DNA of 64,000 nucleotides, taken from Guadua angustifolia. Lineage: Eukaryota; Streptophyta; Magnoliopsida; Poales; Poaceae. The stretch spans positions 19,598,852 through 19,662,851 of the forward strand of contig CM070508.1 of the NCBI GenBank assembly GCA_036346375.1. The letters are read 5' to 3'. Below the pieces are notes generated by a model, which saw nothing but the letters and a program-made list of their open reading frames with translations, was not told where the DNA came from and made no database searches. This document shows positions 1-11,900 of this stretch, one piece after another. Every line of letters starts with the position of its first letter. Position 1 is the first letter of the stretch. A program made the position numbers and the translations under genes.

Positions 1-1401
1 GAGCTGCGTTCGCTCGAATCGAAGGAAGAAAATCGATCACGGTGATGATCGGAGCAAGGCGACAACGAGCACGAGACAAGAGTTTATCTTGGTTCGAGCC
101 CTCGTGAAGGTAATAGCTTACTCGAGCCGCCTTTGCGGCGGTGATTCTTGTTATATGGGTGTACAGAGCAGTGTTTACAACTCAAGACAATAATGGTGAT
201 TCCTAGCTCGAGCTGCTGTGTGTGCTATGTTGTCTTCGTCCCTCTTGGAGCTCATGCGCCCTTGGTCTTTATACTCCCTCTGCCCGCAACGGCCGGGAGC
301 GATCCTTGGGAGGGGGCCTTCACGCACGTTGAGGGTGGCGGCAATGCCCTGACTTGTCGCAAGACTCCTATGTCATCCCCACGACCCGCTTCTCTCGTAA
401 CTTCCGGTCAAATGCTAGATCCGAAATCCTGTATGACCGAGGCTTGAACGAGATCCCGCCCGAGCTTGAGGTCGAGCAGGTCGAAGCTCGGGTCCACGCT
501 CTAGGTCGGCGCCCAAAGATGCACCTGTGTCGTGGTCGTGGCCTTCCGAGCTTGGGGGCTCCGTTGACCGCACGCCAGCTGGTCAAGGAGTTCCCAGCCC
601 TCATCACCAATATATCGGGGAACTTCTGTGGTTCGAGCAGGTCTGGTCGTTGCTTGGGACGTGAAAATTACAGTTTACGCTCGCGAAAGGGGGAGAGCGA
701 GTCGTCCTATTCACATCACTGTCAGGAGGTCTACATTTGAGGCTGGGATCCAGGAGACAGCACATCTTGCGATGCGGCAGATCGCCCGCACCTACCTGGC
801 AGAGCTAGAGGGCATAGCCTTCCGTCATAATCCGCGCCGGGACAACCGCTTTGATCGAGATCCGATCGAGGAGGAGGATGCTACGATCACCTATCTAGCA
901 AGGTTCGTCATGGCCCAGGAGGAGTCCATCGATGAGACAGTCCAGGAGTTGCAGAGGGCCCGTGACGAGGTTGCGGATGTCAGGACTCAGCTGCGGGAGG
1001 CTCAGGAGTATCTAGCTCACTCCATCTAGAGGGTCCGTGAGCTATAGGAGGAATTGTACGGACCAGAGCCAGAGCCGAAGTTGGAGCTGCATGACCCGGA
1101 CCCCGAGGAGCCAAAGGCAGAGGTGCCAGAGACGGTCTGCAGGAGCAGCGGCCCAGAGCCATCGAGTCGGTGGGTCGTTCAGACGCCGTGAAGGGGGCAT
1201 CAGACCAGCTTTGCTCCTATGCCGCCAAGAATCGCCACAAGACTCAAGGTCCCGGCACTGTGGTGGCTCGACGACTGAGAGTTTTATTTTCTTTTCAGGG
1301 TCGACTCAAATGATGAGTCAAGTTATCGAGTCAGTTTTATTAAGAGGTTTCTTAGAACATTTGTTTGAGTTAGTCCTATCGAGTCCACTCTTAGAACGTT
1401 T
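1..1401 (+). mobile_element. 5' internal part of a Tekay-type gypsy element, left of a nested insertion
   Basis: This is the left flank of the SIRE insertion at 1402. It ends in CGTTT (1397-1401), and the same five bases resume at 7586, so 1-1401 and 7586 onward were contiguous before that insertion. The right side is a Tekay-type gypsy element, so this should be its leader and upstream ORF region. No 5' LTR end or primer-binding site is visible; they would lie to the left of the window. Bases 1-350 have no recognisable coding content and could instead be a fragment of another LTR. Family assignment is inference from continuity. Confidence 0.55.
628..1029 (+). pseudogene. Upstream ORF (orf0-like) coiled-coil protein remnant of the gypsy element
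   Basis: The open frame encodes a hydrophilic, charged protein rich in Arg and Glu, with a heptad-like helical C-terminal half (QEESIDETVQELQRARDE onward) that looks like a coiled coil. After the stop at 1027-1029 the same kind of sequence continues in fragments to about 1280, with an acidic stretch rich in PEPEP and EEP, so the ORF is broken. It lies upstream of gag once the nested SIRE insertion is removed. From memory, rice RIRE3/RIRE8-type gypsy elements carry an extra ORF ahead of gag, and this fits that position. Its function is unknown. No ATG is convincing, because the true start may lie upstream in another frame (354-740). Confidence 0.45.
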
Positions 1402-2519
1402 TGTAGGATCGGATGACGTCAATCAGAGGGGGGTGAATGATTGAGGGGAAGCTTCGCAAGATGGCTGCAGTACCTTTAGTCGCCAGACTCCAAACCATGC
1501 GCGGCCGCCGGACTTCTAGTCTCCATGCATGCGCGGATCTTCAGGTCGCCAAACGTGTAGGATCCGCTGTAGGAAACAATGACACAAGTAGAAACTCTCT
1601 CGCCACAAGACACAAAGAATTATCTAGTCGCCTAATATGCATGCATGCAAGCAATTGAAGCAGTAACATCACGGCCAGAAGACTAAAATCAGCCACAAGG
1701 ATGCTACACTCGCCGAAGGAATTGATCTCGTCCGCACTCGCCAAAACGCCTCAAGCAAGAATGCATGCATGCGATCGCCAGACCGCTGCATGTCCGCGGG
1801 GAGCTCTTGCCGCTAACAAAAATGCCTACGCCCACGCTGCGAGGTCACCACGGACACAAATTATCTAGTCGCTCGTTGGATGTGCTGCTGCCGGCCAAAT
1901 AACAATAGTCGCATAAAAAACGGCCAAGCCACCAACCGCCGCCCCAAAAAGCTCAATTCATTGATCAGGTTTCCATGTCCTTTTATACAACTCAAAACCC
2001 TAACTTCTTATCTCTAATACATGTATGCATATCCACCTGGCCCAATAACACATGGCCCAATATATGCATACAACCCAAAATTCACACATGCACGCGTACG
2101 GCCCGCCTACCGCACTCACGTGACTAACCAGCCTCCGTGTGCACCGTTCTCTAGCCCGAACATCCCGCATGACATCCTCAACTACCAGGACCTTGATTCC
2201 TCCCTAAACCTAGTCCCGAACCTCAGTTCCTCCATGAACCTAGTTCCGGTCCCGTCATCGACCACGTTCGCCCTCAAGCAATACCTGCACATGAATAAAT
2301 ACCAAACGAATCCGAGCACAAGTCCATGACTTGACTCAAAGTCAATCCATGCAACCACTCACACGAGCACATTGCATCAAGCAAACTCCATCATGCTATC
2401 ACCTAGCATAATAAGCATATCAACATAGCACATGCACAAGCACCACACATGCTATAACCAAAGTCACTTTACAATGCCAATTTCACCATTCAACAAATGT
2501 TTCATCACATGATCTCACA
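1402..2519 (-). repeat. 3' LTR of the gag-only SIRE element
   Basis: The left copy of the LTR (1118 bp) starts TGTAGGATCGG and ends GATCTCACA on the plus strand. It matches 6446-7585 along its whole length apart from small indels and substitutions. It contains several runs of CATGCATGCATG and a minus-strand TATA box. Small ORFs here have counterparts in the other LTR and are not genes. Confidence 0.94.
1980..1987 (-). promoter_or_regulatory. LTR TATA box (TATAAAAG)
   Basis: The minus-strand TATAAAAG lies inside the LTR, and the same position is conserved in the other LTR at 7046-7053. It is the likely core promoter for element transcription. Confidence 0.6.
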
Positions 2520-4150
2520 ATCTCCCCCTTGATGAAAACATTGGCAACACCATTTGGACCTGAGCATTGGCATTATCTCACAAGAACAGATGTAAGAAAT
2601 TTTGTTTTTTAAAAAACAAAAAGACAAGCAAGGTGACCAAAAACAAAGAGAGAAAATCTCCTCCTACAAAGAAGAAACAAAATCTCCCCTTATCTAAAAA
2701 GAAATCTCCCCCTAACAGAAAGAAGAAATGTGTGTATGAATGTGCAATGTGTGACCAAAAATCTCTCTCCCTTGACTCCAAACTTTCTCCCCCTTTGACA
2801 ATGGATTCATTAAGAATGCAAAAAGAGAGCAAAAGAGAAACTTCTCCCCCTTTATGTTATTGTTTTCCTTTTTTTTATGTACTGAGCATTATGAATCATG
2901 CACAAATGTAACAACTTGATCACCAAGTCATGCTATCAACAGTACTTGCACCCTCAAATCTACACATAAACAATGTAGAGTAAGCATAACTAGAAATCAA
3001 GTACTATTAACGATTTTTTGCATGGCATGATCTCCCTTTCTCAACAATCTTAAAACCTGAAAACATTGAATTTTTGTGCACTTTATTTGTGCTTTGAAAA
3101 ACTGATTCATTACTTTGATTGCAACAATAACAATTGCAAGGAATTACATGCACCACTAGCCTTACTTTTCAACCATGCCAAGCAATCACAAGCTTAAGGT
3201 TTCATGGTTTCGGTCATACACAACCTCTTCCAAGTTCATATCAAAGTGCAATGATAAGCAGTCTCGTAAAGAAGAAGTGCGACAGTACACGACCTTGTTC
3301 TTGCATTTATCAACAATCATTCTTTGCTTTAGCACTTAGCTTTCAGATTTAGCACTTTTTCGAGCAGGATCAAGATAGCCAAGAAAGTTCAACTATGACA
3401 AGATTTAATTCAAGTTGTCATTCCATTTAAAAAGTCATGACATAAACTACACCATATATGTATAAACAGGAAGTTGCAAAGACCTTGTAGCATAAACAAG
3501 GCGTCAAATGACATATGTGTATGAAATACAATGCTCGTTACTTTTTCATTTTTTTTTGTTTTTCATTTAAGAAATACACAAAATAAAAAGTATGTTACAC
3601 AATTATTACACGGTTTTTCACAAGCTCCCCCTCAAAACAACCATCTTAAAAAAAACTTCTTCAAAATTGTCACTTGAAGGGAATAATCTTAAAAAAACAA
3701 AAGGCTTGAAAGAACAAACCTCCCAAAAGCAACCGAAAAAGACTTTCACCAAAAATCCAATAACTCCCCCTCAAATGGATAACCAATGAGATCAACAGAG
3801 AGGAGATGATGATATACATGTGCTTGAGTTATCATGGTATGTTCAATTAAGCATAAGCATGAATCATGATAAGTGAATTCAAAGTATGAAAGGCATGATA
3901 TAAAATATAACATTATTGAACATGGCAAGGAAAACATATGAGCATATGAATAAGAAGTCTCATCTCATGTCACAATTAAATATCTGTAAATGTAAAAGAC
4001 ATGAGTATATAAGATATCTCACAAAGTAGATGAAGAATTATTGCACATGCCTCTTGAAAACCATCTCAAGGGTGAGAACCATCCAAGTCTTGATCCCATC
4101 TTGCAAAAGACCAAGATCCACTAAGCTCTGTTCTCCAACCCGCATATGAA
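2520..4150 (-). other. Post-gag noncoding region of the SIRE element with repeated polypurine motifs
   Basis: No gene is seen in these 1.6 kb. The tract next to the LTR (2521-2530, AAGGGGGAGA on the minus strand) is the likely primer for plus-strand synthesis. At least six further copies of a related CTCCCCCT motif occur between about 2650 and 3780. Such repeated polypurine tracts are characteristic of SIRE elements. The region is AT-rich and matches 40937-41548 plus 61590-62030 of another element of the same family. Confidence 0.8.
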
Positions 4151-4265
4151 AAACCTACATATATAGCACGAGAAGATGTCGAGGCCTCGGTACTGGGTTA
4201 GAAATAAAGCATTTGGGAATCCAGTACTGAGCCACACGACAAGTAGACACAACACGAGTATGCTT

Positions 4266-4430
4266 GTTCACAAAAACATATTTGCCCTTTCTGGTGTTTC
4301 TTTCAACAAAAAATGTTTGCATCACCCTAGGCACAAAATGAGGATGCTTGTTCACAAAATCAGATTTGCTTTCCCGTGTTTCTTGCAACAAAAGGTGTTT
4401 GCATCACCCTAGGCACAAAATGAGGAGTAA
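4266..4430 (-). repeat. Tandem duplication of about 80 bp at the 3' end of gag
   Basis: Two adjacent copies share a block that on the plus strand reads GTTTGCATCACCCTAGGCAC (about 4315 and 4398), plus the preceding GCTTGTTCACAAAA. On the minus strand both encode a peptide beginning HFVPRVMQT. The duplication lies at the point where gag ends and the pol region is missing. Confidence 0.8.
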
Positions 4431-6420
4431 AGCATGCCTGTCTGAAATTAGATCTAGCCTTAGCCCTTTCTTTCTTTTGTTGTTTGGCTAGTCTAAAGCA
4501 AAAATCTACTAAGTGTCCATCTCTACCACAATGAGTGCAAGTGTACTTAACATGATGTTTAGATTTAGAAACATAAGTAGCATTTGCATTCATTATAATA
4601 GAAGATAACACACCAGCAGACTTGAAAACAGTTTTCTTAGGTTCATTGACAATTTCAAATTTTCTACTTTCAAGTGTCTTAACAACAGTAGGAGCATGCG
4701 ATTTATGATGAGCATAAGAATCAAAACCTAAACTTTTGTGATGAGTACTAACTTTTGATTGATCCAAAATCATGTTTAGGTTTTTCTTTCCTGAAGTGAA
4801 CCGTTCTAAAGATTTTTCCAAGTAATCAACCTTTCGAGAAAGAGTTAAACAGTTATTACATGGAACGTCCACTTTTCCTTTCTGTTTGTGACAAGTTGAG
4901 CATGAAATAACCTCATGAGTGAGCATAGCATCTGTTATTTGAGAAACCCTAGCATTCGCATCATGCAACTTTAATTCCAGTATAGCACATTTAGAACAAT
5001 AAGTTGTATCATATAAATCAACAGTTGAACAGCTAGCATTTTTAACATGTTTATCATTTTCTTTCTTTTCAGCATTGACTTGTTCTAACAAAGAGACATG
5101 TTCTTTCCTAAGCACGGTGAGTTCACTGTAAATTAAGTCACATGATTTGCAAGCATCATCATCAGGAATCAAAGATCTAAGCCTTGCAATTTCAGAATTG
5201 GAGCTATCAATTTCTAGATCTTTTTCTTTAAGAGCCTTCTTAGATTTTTTAAGTTCTGAAGCTAATTTAACCATGGCATATTCAAGATCATCATAGGAAG
5301 GTCTCACCTCATCAAGATCGGAGTCGTTGTCGCTATCCCTTCCAGTCATGAAACACATGCCGGTGAAGTCATCATCGGAATCTCCCTTCTTGTCCTTCTT
5401 GTCATGTGGCTCATTATCACTCTCAAAGTCTACATCTCTAAGATCACACTCCTCTATGGTGGCTAAGACTTTCTTAGCAACTTTTCAAAAATTGGAGCGC
5501 CTAGGAGTAGTGCGTCTTGAGCTGCATTGCGCTGGTTCCCTTTCTTCCTTCTTCTTCGACTTGGGACAATTTGCTTTAATATGCCTGGAAAGGCCACACT
5601 CAAAGCAACTGAAGGACCCCGAAGTTGTGCCTCCACGCCTCCTCATTCTCACATTGTTGAGTGCTTTAAAAGCACGTGAGGAGATGAGCACAAGATCTTC
5701 TTCAGGAAGCATCTCAAACTGCTCATCTGAAAAAGAAGCCAATGCGATAAGGAAGCAAAAGATGATGATCCGAGACGGCGTCAAGTTAGCAATAAGAGCA
5801 TGTGTAGAGGATTTATCATCTCTAGGTGACAAAGAATCCATCTCATAAGTTTTCAGCCTAGAGTAAACATCATCCATGGTCAAAGTATCTAAATCAACAG
5901 TTTGATTAATTGTCAGAATAACCATGCGCCATTCAGGACCAAGAGATCTCAAAATTTTACTAGCATTATCCTCAACTGAATTATTAACTCCAACACCACG
6001 CAAATTGCTCAAGATTTTCTCAAATCGAGAGAAAAGATCATCAATTGATTCACCTGGTCTCATTACAAAATCAGAAAAGTCCTTTTGGTAAATATTTTTG
6101 CGCACTTTCTTAATCTTAGTAGACCCTTCATGATAGTCACATAATGTCTTCCAAACTGAATATGCAGAACGTAAATGAGAAACTCGATCAAATTCCTTTT
6201 TAGAAATTCCTTGAAAAATCAAGTTTTTAGCTTTAGCATTCAAATCAACATCTACTTTATTATCATTAGTAACTATATCAGGAACATCATATGCAGTAGG
6301 AACTTTGTGCCAAACCTCATTACCTTGAGCTTCAATATAGGATTGCATGCGGCTTTTCCAATAAGAAAAATTTAAATCTTTAAGCATAGGAGGACGATTA
6401 ACATACTTACCTGACGCCAT
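4360..6420 (-). pseudogene. SIRE-type gag polyprotein, one in-frame stop
   Basis: The start ATG at 6420 follows the primer site by 12 bp. The reading frame continues unchanged to 4360 except for a TGA at 5487-5485, so the 5485-6420 and 4360-5358 segments are one gene. The first part has the retrotransposon gag fold (about residues 1-215) and a CX2CX4HX4C zinc knuckle (CFECGLSRHIKANC). The second part has an acidic stretch, long coiled-coil segments with paired Cys motifs, and a second knuckle (CTHCGRDGHLVDFC). Gag would form virus-like particles that package element RNA in the cytoplasm. The usual continuation into protease and the rest of pol is absent. Confidence 0.9.
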
Positions 6421-6431
6421 ACCTTAACCTT

Positions 6432-6443
6432 GCTCTGATACCA
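6432..6443 (-). promoter_or_regulatory. Primer-binding site (initiator Met-tRNA type)
   Basis: The minus strand reads TGGTATCAGAGC two bases inside the 5' LTR edge at 6446. This matches the 3' end of plant initiator methionine tRNA and primes minus-strand DNA synthesis. Confidence 0.92.
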
Positions 6444-6445
6444 CT

Positions 6446-7585
6446 TGTAGGATCGGATGACGTCAATCAGAGGGGGGGTGAATGATTGAGGGGAAGCTTC
6501 GCAAGATGGCTGCAGTACCTTTAGTCGCCAGACTCCAAACCATGCGCGGCCGCCGAACTTCTAGTCTCCATGCATGCGCGGATCTTCAGGTCGCCGAACA
6601 TGTAGGATCCGCTGCAGGAAACAATGACACAAGTAGAAACTCTCTGGCCACAAGACACAGAGAATTATCTAGTCGCCTAATATGCATGCATGCAAGCAAT
6701 TGAAGCGTAACATCACGGCCAGAAGACTAAAATCAGCCACAAGGATGCTACACTCGCCGCAAGGAATTGATCTCGTCTGCACTCGCCGAAGGAATTGATC
6801 TCGTCGCACTCGCGAAAACGCTCAGCAATCATGCATGCATGCAGCCGCCACACCGCTGTTCGTCCGCCGGGAGCTCTTGCCGCTAACGAAAAATGCCTAC
6901 GCCCACGCTGTGAGGTCACCACGGACACAAATTATCTAGTCGCTGTTGGATGTGCCGCCGCCAAATAACAATAGTCGCATAAAAAACGGCCAAGCCACCA
7001 ACCGCCGCCCCAAAAAGCTCAATTCATTGATCAGGTTTCCAAGTCCTTTTATACAACTCAAAACCCTAACTTCTTATCTCTAATACATGTATGCATGTCC
7101 ACCTGGCCCAATAACACATGGCCCAATATATGCATACAACCCAAAATTCACACATGCACGTGTACGGCCTGCTTGCCGTACTCACGTGACTAACCAGCCT
7201 CTGTGTGCACCGTTCTCTAGCCCGAACATCCCGCATGACATCCTCGACCACCAGGACCTTGATTCCTCCCTGAACCTAGTCCCAAACCTTAGTTCCTCCA
7301 TGAACCTAGTTCCGGTCCCGTCATCGACCACGTTCTCCCTCGAGCAACACCTGCACATGAATAAACACCAAACGAATCCGAGCACAAGTCCACGACTTGA
7401 CTCAAAGTCAATCCATGCAACCACTCACACGAGCGCATTGCATCAAGCAAACTCCATCATGCTATCACCTAGCATAATAAGCATATCAACATAGCACATG
7501 CACAAGCACCACACATGCTATAACCAAAGTCACTTTACAATGCCAATTTCACCATTCAACCAATGTTTCATCACATGATCTCACA
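6446..7585 (-). repeat. 5' LTR of the gag-only SIRE element
   Basis: This 1140-bp copy is nearly identical to 1402-2519 and, on the minus strand, runs from TGTGAGATC to CGATCCTACA. It carries the conserved TATA box at 7046-7053. Differences from the other LTR include small insertions, for example extra sequence near 6780-6800, so the insertion is not brand new. Confidence 0.94.
7046..7053 (-). promoter_or_regulatory. LTR TATA box of the 5' LTR
   Basis: A TATAAAAG box on the minus strand at the position conserved between both LTRs. As this is the 5' LTR in element orientation, it would drive gag transcription. Confidence 0.6.
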
Positions 7586-7800
7586 CGTTTGCTTTGAGTC
7601 GAACTTTATGTGTTGTTATGGTTGAATGATGTGTGTTTGATGTGTGTTGCATGGCCCTTAGGCCCTTGCAAGCAACCAGACTTAATTACTATCTATGAAT
7701 TGTCGTTTAAGGGTTTTAATTACACATATTTTCCCGCATAAGCTCTTCTACTTGTCTACTTTCTTTTTCCTTATCTCTAAACCGTCAAAGCAATCAGCAG
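7586..7800 (+). other. Leader upstream of gypsy gag
   Basis: About 215 bp between the SIRE insertion and the gag ATG. The sequence is T-rich and noncoding, with nothing beyond the CGTTT target duplication at its left edge. Confidence 0.6.
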
Positions 7801-8910
7801 ATGGTGAACACATGTGGAAGCCGTGGGGCAGGAGGAAGCAGTTCGCAGTAGGAAGGAAACCAAGACAATGCACCAAATCCTCAAGGACCACCACCTGTTG
7901 ATATGAATAATCTGGGAGTTTTTTTGACTGCTCAGACTCAGTTGATGCAGACTATGATGCATCAGATGCAACAGATGCAGAACCAGGCCGCAGTCAACAA
8001 TAATCCGGCCATGAACCATGGACATCAATCTAGACTTTCAGATTTCATGAGGACTAGGCCTCCAACGTTTTCTGGCAATGTCAATCCTATTGAAGCGGAT
8101 GACTGGCTACGTACCATTGAAAGGAAGCTACACATATCCCAGTGTGTAGGCAATGAGAGAGTTCTGTATGCCTCCCATCAACTGGAAGGAACTGCCGCGG
8201 AATGGTGGGAAAATTTCTGTGCTTCCCAGGAGCATCCCTAGGGGATCACTTGGGAGGAATTTACTACAGCTTTCCGTCAATATCATGTACCGAAAAGTAT
8301 GATGGAGCTTAAGAAAGAAGAATTCAGGTCTTTGAAGCAGGGATGTCAGTCAGTGGCCGACTACCTGAATAAATTCACCCAACTTGCACGCTACGCCCGA
8401 GGACGAGTAACCGACAAGGCCAGCAATTCCCGATTCATGAAGGGACTTAACACTGGACTGCAGGTGGGGTTAATTACCCATACATTCCCTGACTTCCAGG
8501 AACTAGTCAACAAGGCCCTGATTCTTGAAGACAAGCGCAAAGAGCTAGATGACAACCGCAAGCGCCGCATAGCCTAGCAAGGAAATCGCCAAGGGCAGCA
8601 GAGACCAAGGATGGTACCTCAGCAGTTCTCCAGATTCTAGCAAGGGAACAATGTCAGGACACCACCGCCGATGCCAAAACCGACAGGACAAACCCCCCAG
8701 ACTCCAATCAGAATTGTTAGTCAGAATAGAGGAAACCAGCAGATGTCAGGAAGGCGCTGCTACAATTGCAATGAGACAGGGCACTGCGCCAATGTTTGCC
8801 CCAAGAAGGGAGGGGTTACACTAGTACGCTTCAACTTAGGAAGCACGCCTGCTAGAACCCCTGCTCAAGGAGGAAGTAGAGGACCTACTCAAGCTGGAAC
8901 CACACCCTAG
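7801..8910 (+). pseudogene. Gypsy gag (capsid and nucleocapsid), several in-frame stops
   Basis: The ATG at 7801 opens a frame (MVNTCGSRGAGG) that continues through stops at 7849, 8239, 8575, 8638 and 8908 without any frameshift. It has a Gln/Met-rich N-terminal stretch, then the retrotransposon gag capsid fold (about 8041-8570, including WLRTIERKLHIS, EWWENF and the QSVADYLNKFTQL region), then a CX2CX4HX4C zinc knuckle (CYNCNETGHCANVC, about 8758-8800) that binds RNA. Gag makes the particle in which reverse transcription occurs. Several stops are TAG where glutamine is plausible, which suggests C-to-T change. Confidence 0.88.
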
Positions 8911-11900
8911 GCAGTTGCACGAGGCAGAGTCAACCACGTCACCGCAGACGAAGTTTAGAACGCCACGGATGTTGTACTGGGTAAGTTTCTAGTTAACTCA
9001 GTACCAACTACAGTTTTATTTGATTCCGGAGCTTCACATTCATTAGTTTCTCGAGTTTTTGCTGTAGAAAATGAATTGGGTATTGTCAACTTTAAGAATA
9101 CGCTTCTAGTCCAATCCCTTGGATTAGAACTTCAATCTAAGATCGGTTGTTCTGGGGTTAAGCTATTAATAAAAGGAGTAGAGTTCCTAGTGAACCTTAT
9201 TATATTAGATACCCAAACCCTAGATGTTATACTGGGAATAGATTGGTTGTCTAAGCATAAGGCTGTATTAGACTGTGGACGAAGGGTTGTGTCTATTGAA
9301 AGCCCTGATGGCAGGAAAGTTGAATTTCAAGCAACGGCAGTTCGAGAAGGGCAGTTATTGGTAAATAGTCTAGAAACCATCAGTTTGAAGGATGTACCCG
9401 TGGTCAGTGAGTATCCGGATGTTTTTCCCGAGGAATTACCTAGAATGCCACCAGACAGGGACATAGAGTTCGTAATTGATTTAGTGCTTGGAACAGCACC
9501 AATAGCAAAGAGACCATATCGAATGTCCACCGAGTTGGTAGAAATGAAGAAGCAGATCGAGGAACTATTGGAAAAAGGATTCATCAGATCGAGCTCGTCA
9601 CCTTGGGGAGCACTGGTTCTGTTTGTTAAGAAGAAAGATGGGAGTTTTCGGATGTGTGTGGATTATCGTGCACTTAATGAAGTAACAATAAAGAACAAGT
9701 ATCCGTTGCCCAGGATAGATGATTTATTTGATCAATTAAGAGGAGCAGGAGTTTTCTCTAAGATTGACCTTAGATCAGGATACCACCAGTTGAAGATTAA
9801 GACAGAGGACATACCAAAGACTGCATTTTCCTCAAGATATGGACATTACGAGTTCACTGTTATGTCTTTTGGATTGACAAATGCACCAGCATACTTTATG
9901 AACTTGATGAACAAAGTTTTTATGGAATACTTGGACAAATTTGTAGTTGTGTTCATAGATGATATTTTGGTTTACTCAAAGACGAATGAAGAACACGCTA
10001 AACATGTGAGAATGGTTTTGGAAAAGTTAAGAGAACAATAGTTGTTTGCTAAGTTTAGAAAATGTGATTTGTGGAAGAGTAAGGTAGAATTCCTAGGACA
10101 TGTAATGACTGCCGAAGGAATTGCAGTAGACCCAAGCAAGATAGAGACAGTACTGCATTGGGAGCCGCCAAAGACGGTGACCCAGATCCGTAGTTTTCTT
10201 GGGATGGCTGGTTACTATCGCCGATTTATAGAAGGATTTTCGACAATTGCTAGGCCTCTTACGCAATTGTTAAAGAAAGAGAAGAAATTTGTTTGGACAC
10301 CAGAGTGTGAGAAGAGTTTTCAGGAGTTAAAGAAATGATTGACGACAGCACCAATATTAGTTCTACCAGATGTGCACCAGAGTTTTGATATATATTGCGA
10401 TGCATCACGCCAAGGACTTGGATGCGTGTTGATGCAAAATGGAAAGGTAGTAGCTTATGCATCAAGGCAGTTAAGGCCGCATGAAGGGAATTACCCGACG
10501 CATGACCTAGAATTAGCAGCAGTAGTGCATGCCTTAAAAATATGGCGTAACTATCTCATTAGAAATAGATGTGAGGTATATACAGATCATAAGAGTCTTA
10601 AGTACATTTTCACCCAATCTGACCTGAACATGAGGCAAAGAAGGTGGTTAGAGCTGATTAAAGATTATAAGGTGGGGATTCACTATCACCTAGGCAAAGC
10701 CAATGTGGTGGCTGATGCCTTAAGTCGGAAAAGTCATAGCCCAAATATGTTGGTAGGAGAGAGTCAGGCAGAATTGTGCAAGGATTTCCAGAGCTTGAAA
10801 TTGGAAGTTGTTCCTGAAGGATTCGTAGCTGCTTTAGAAATAAAGCCTACCTTAGAGGATCATATCAGGGAAGGTCAGAAGAATGATGAGAAGATCAAAC
10901 GAATCAAGTCCAAAATGAAAGAAGGTCAGGCAAAAGAATTTAAGCTGGACGAATAAGGCACACTATGGATGAAAGAGCGCATTTGTGTACCTAACAAAAA
11001 GGAGCTGAAACAATTGATATTGGAGGAAGCTCATGATTCCAAATACTCGATTCACCCAGGAAGTGCGAAGATGTACCAAGACTTGAAAGAAAGATTTTGG
11101 TGGCTGAATATGAAGAGAGAGGTAGCTGAGCACGTAGCGCTATGTGATGTATGTCAGCGAGTCAAAGCGATGCATCAAAGACCAGCAGGACTGCTGCAAC
11201 CGTTGAAAATACCAGAATGGAAGTGGGAGGAAATTGGGATGGATTTCATCACTGGTTTGCCAAGGACGCAAGGTGGTTATGACTCCATATGGGTCATAGT
11301 AGATCGTTTAACAAAGGTTGCGCATTTCATACCAGTAAAGACAACTTACTCAGGAGATAAGTTAGCAGAGCTATACATGGCAAGGATTGTTTGTTTGCAT
11401 GGAGTACCAAAGAAGATAGTATCGGACAGAGGTACCCAATTTACCTCAAGATTTTGGGATAAGTTGCATACGGCGATGGGCACCCGTTTGAACTTCAAGA
11501 TGACTTATCATCCGTGAGATGATGGATGTATGTAAAGAATCAATCAGATATTGGAAGATATGTTGAGAGCTTGTGCGTTAGCTTATACAACATCATGGGA
11601 TAAATGTTTGCCATATGCATAATTTAGTTACAACAATAGCTACCAGGCCAGTCTTCAGATGTCACCTTTTGAAGCACTGTATGGTCGTCCTTGTAGAACA
11701 CCATTGAATTGGAATGAGACAGGTGAGCGTCGTGTCTTCGGACCAGACATACTTCAAGAAGCCGAAGAGCAAATAGCACTGATCAGAGAAAGGTTGAAAA
11801 TCGCACAGTCAAGGCAAAAGAGCTATGCAGACAATCGCCACAGGGATTTAAGCTTTGAGCCTGAAGATTATGTGTATATCAGAGTTACACCTTTTAAGGG

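Larger units (their letters stand above)
1402..7585 (-). mobile_element. SIRE-type Ty1-copia element, gag-only (non-autonomous), complete with both LTRs
   Basis: Two near-identical direct repeats (1402-2519 and 6446-7585) flank a 3.9 kb interior. Both begin TG and end CA, and the insertion is bordered by a perfect 5-bp duplication CGTTT (1397-1401 and 7586-7590). On the minus strand the order is LTR, primer-binding site (6432-6443), gag, a long noncoding stretch with repeated polypurine motifs, polypurine tract, LTR. The gag layout (zinc knuckle, acidic and coiled-coil segment, second zinc knuckle) and the multiple AAAGGGGGAGA motifs are typical of the SIRE/Maximus lineage. Protease, integrase, reverse transcriptase and RNase H are all missing, so it must have moved with enzymes from a relative. 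Confidence 0.93.

Noticed and set aside
1..350. 5' LTR end of the gypsy element at the window start
   Set aside because: It does not resemble the 3' LTR end (GGTCCTGACA), and no primer-binding site follows.
2021..2329. Repeated ORFs at 2021, 7087 and 40472 as a conserved small protein
   Set aside because: They are the same LTR segment in three related LTRs, upstream of or around the LTR promoter, with no sign of coding selection.
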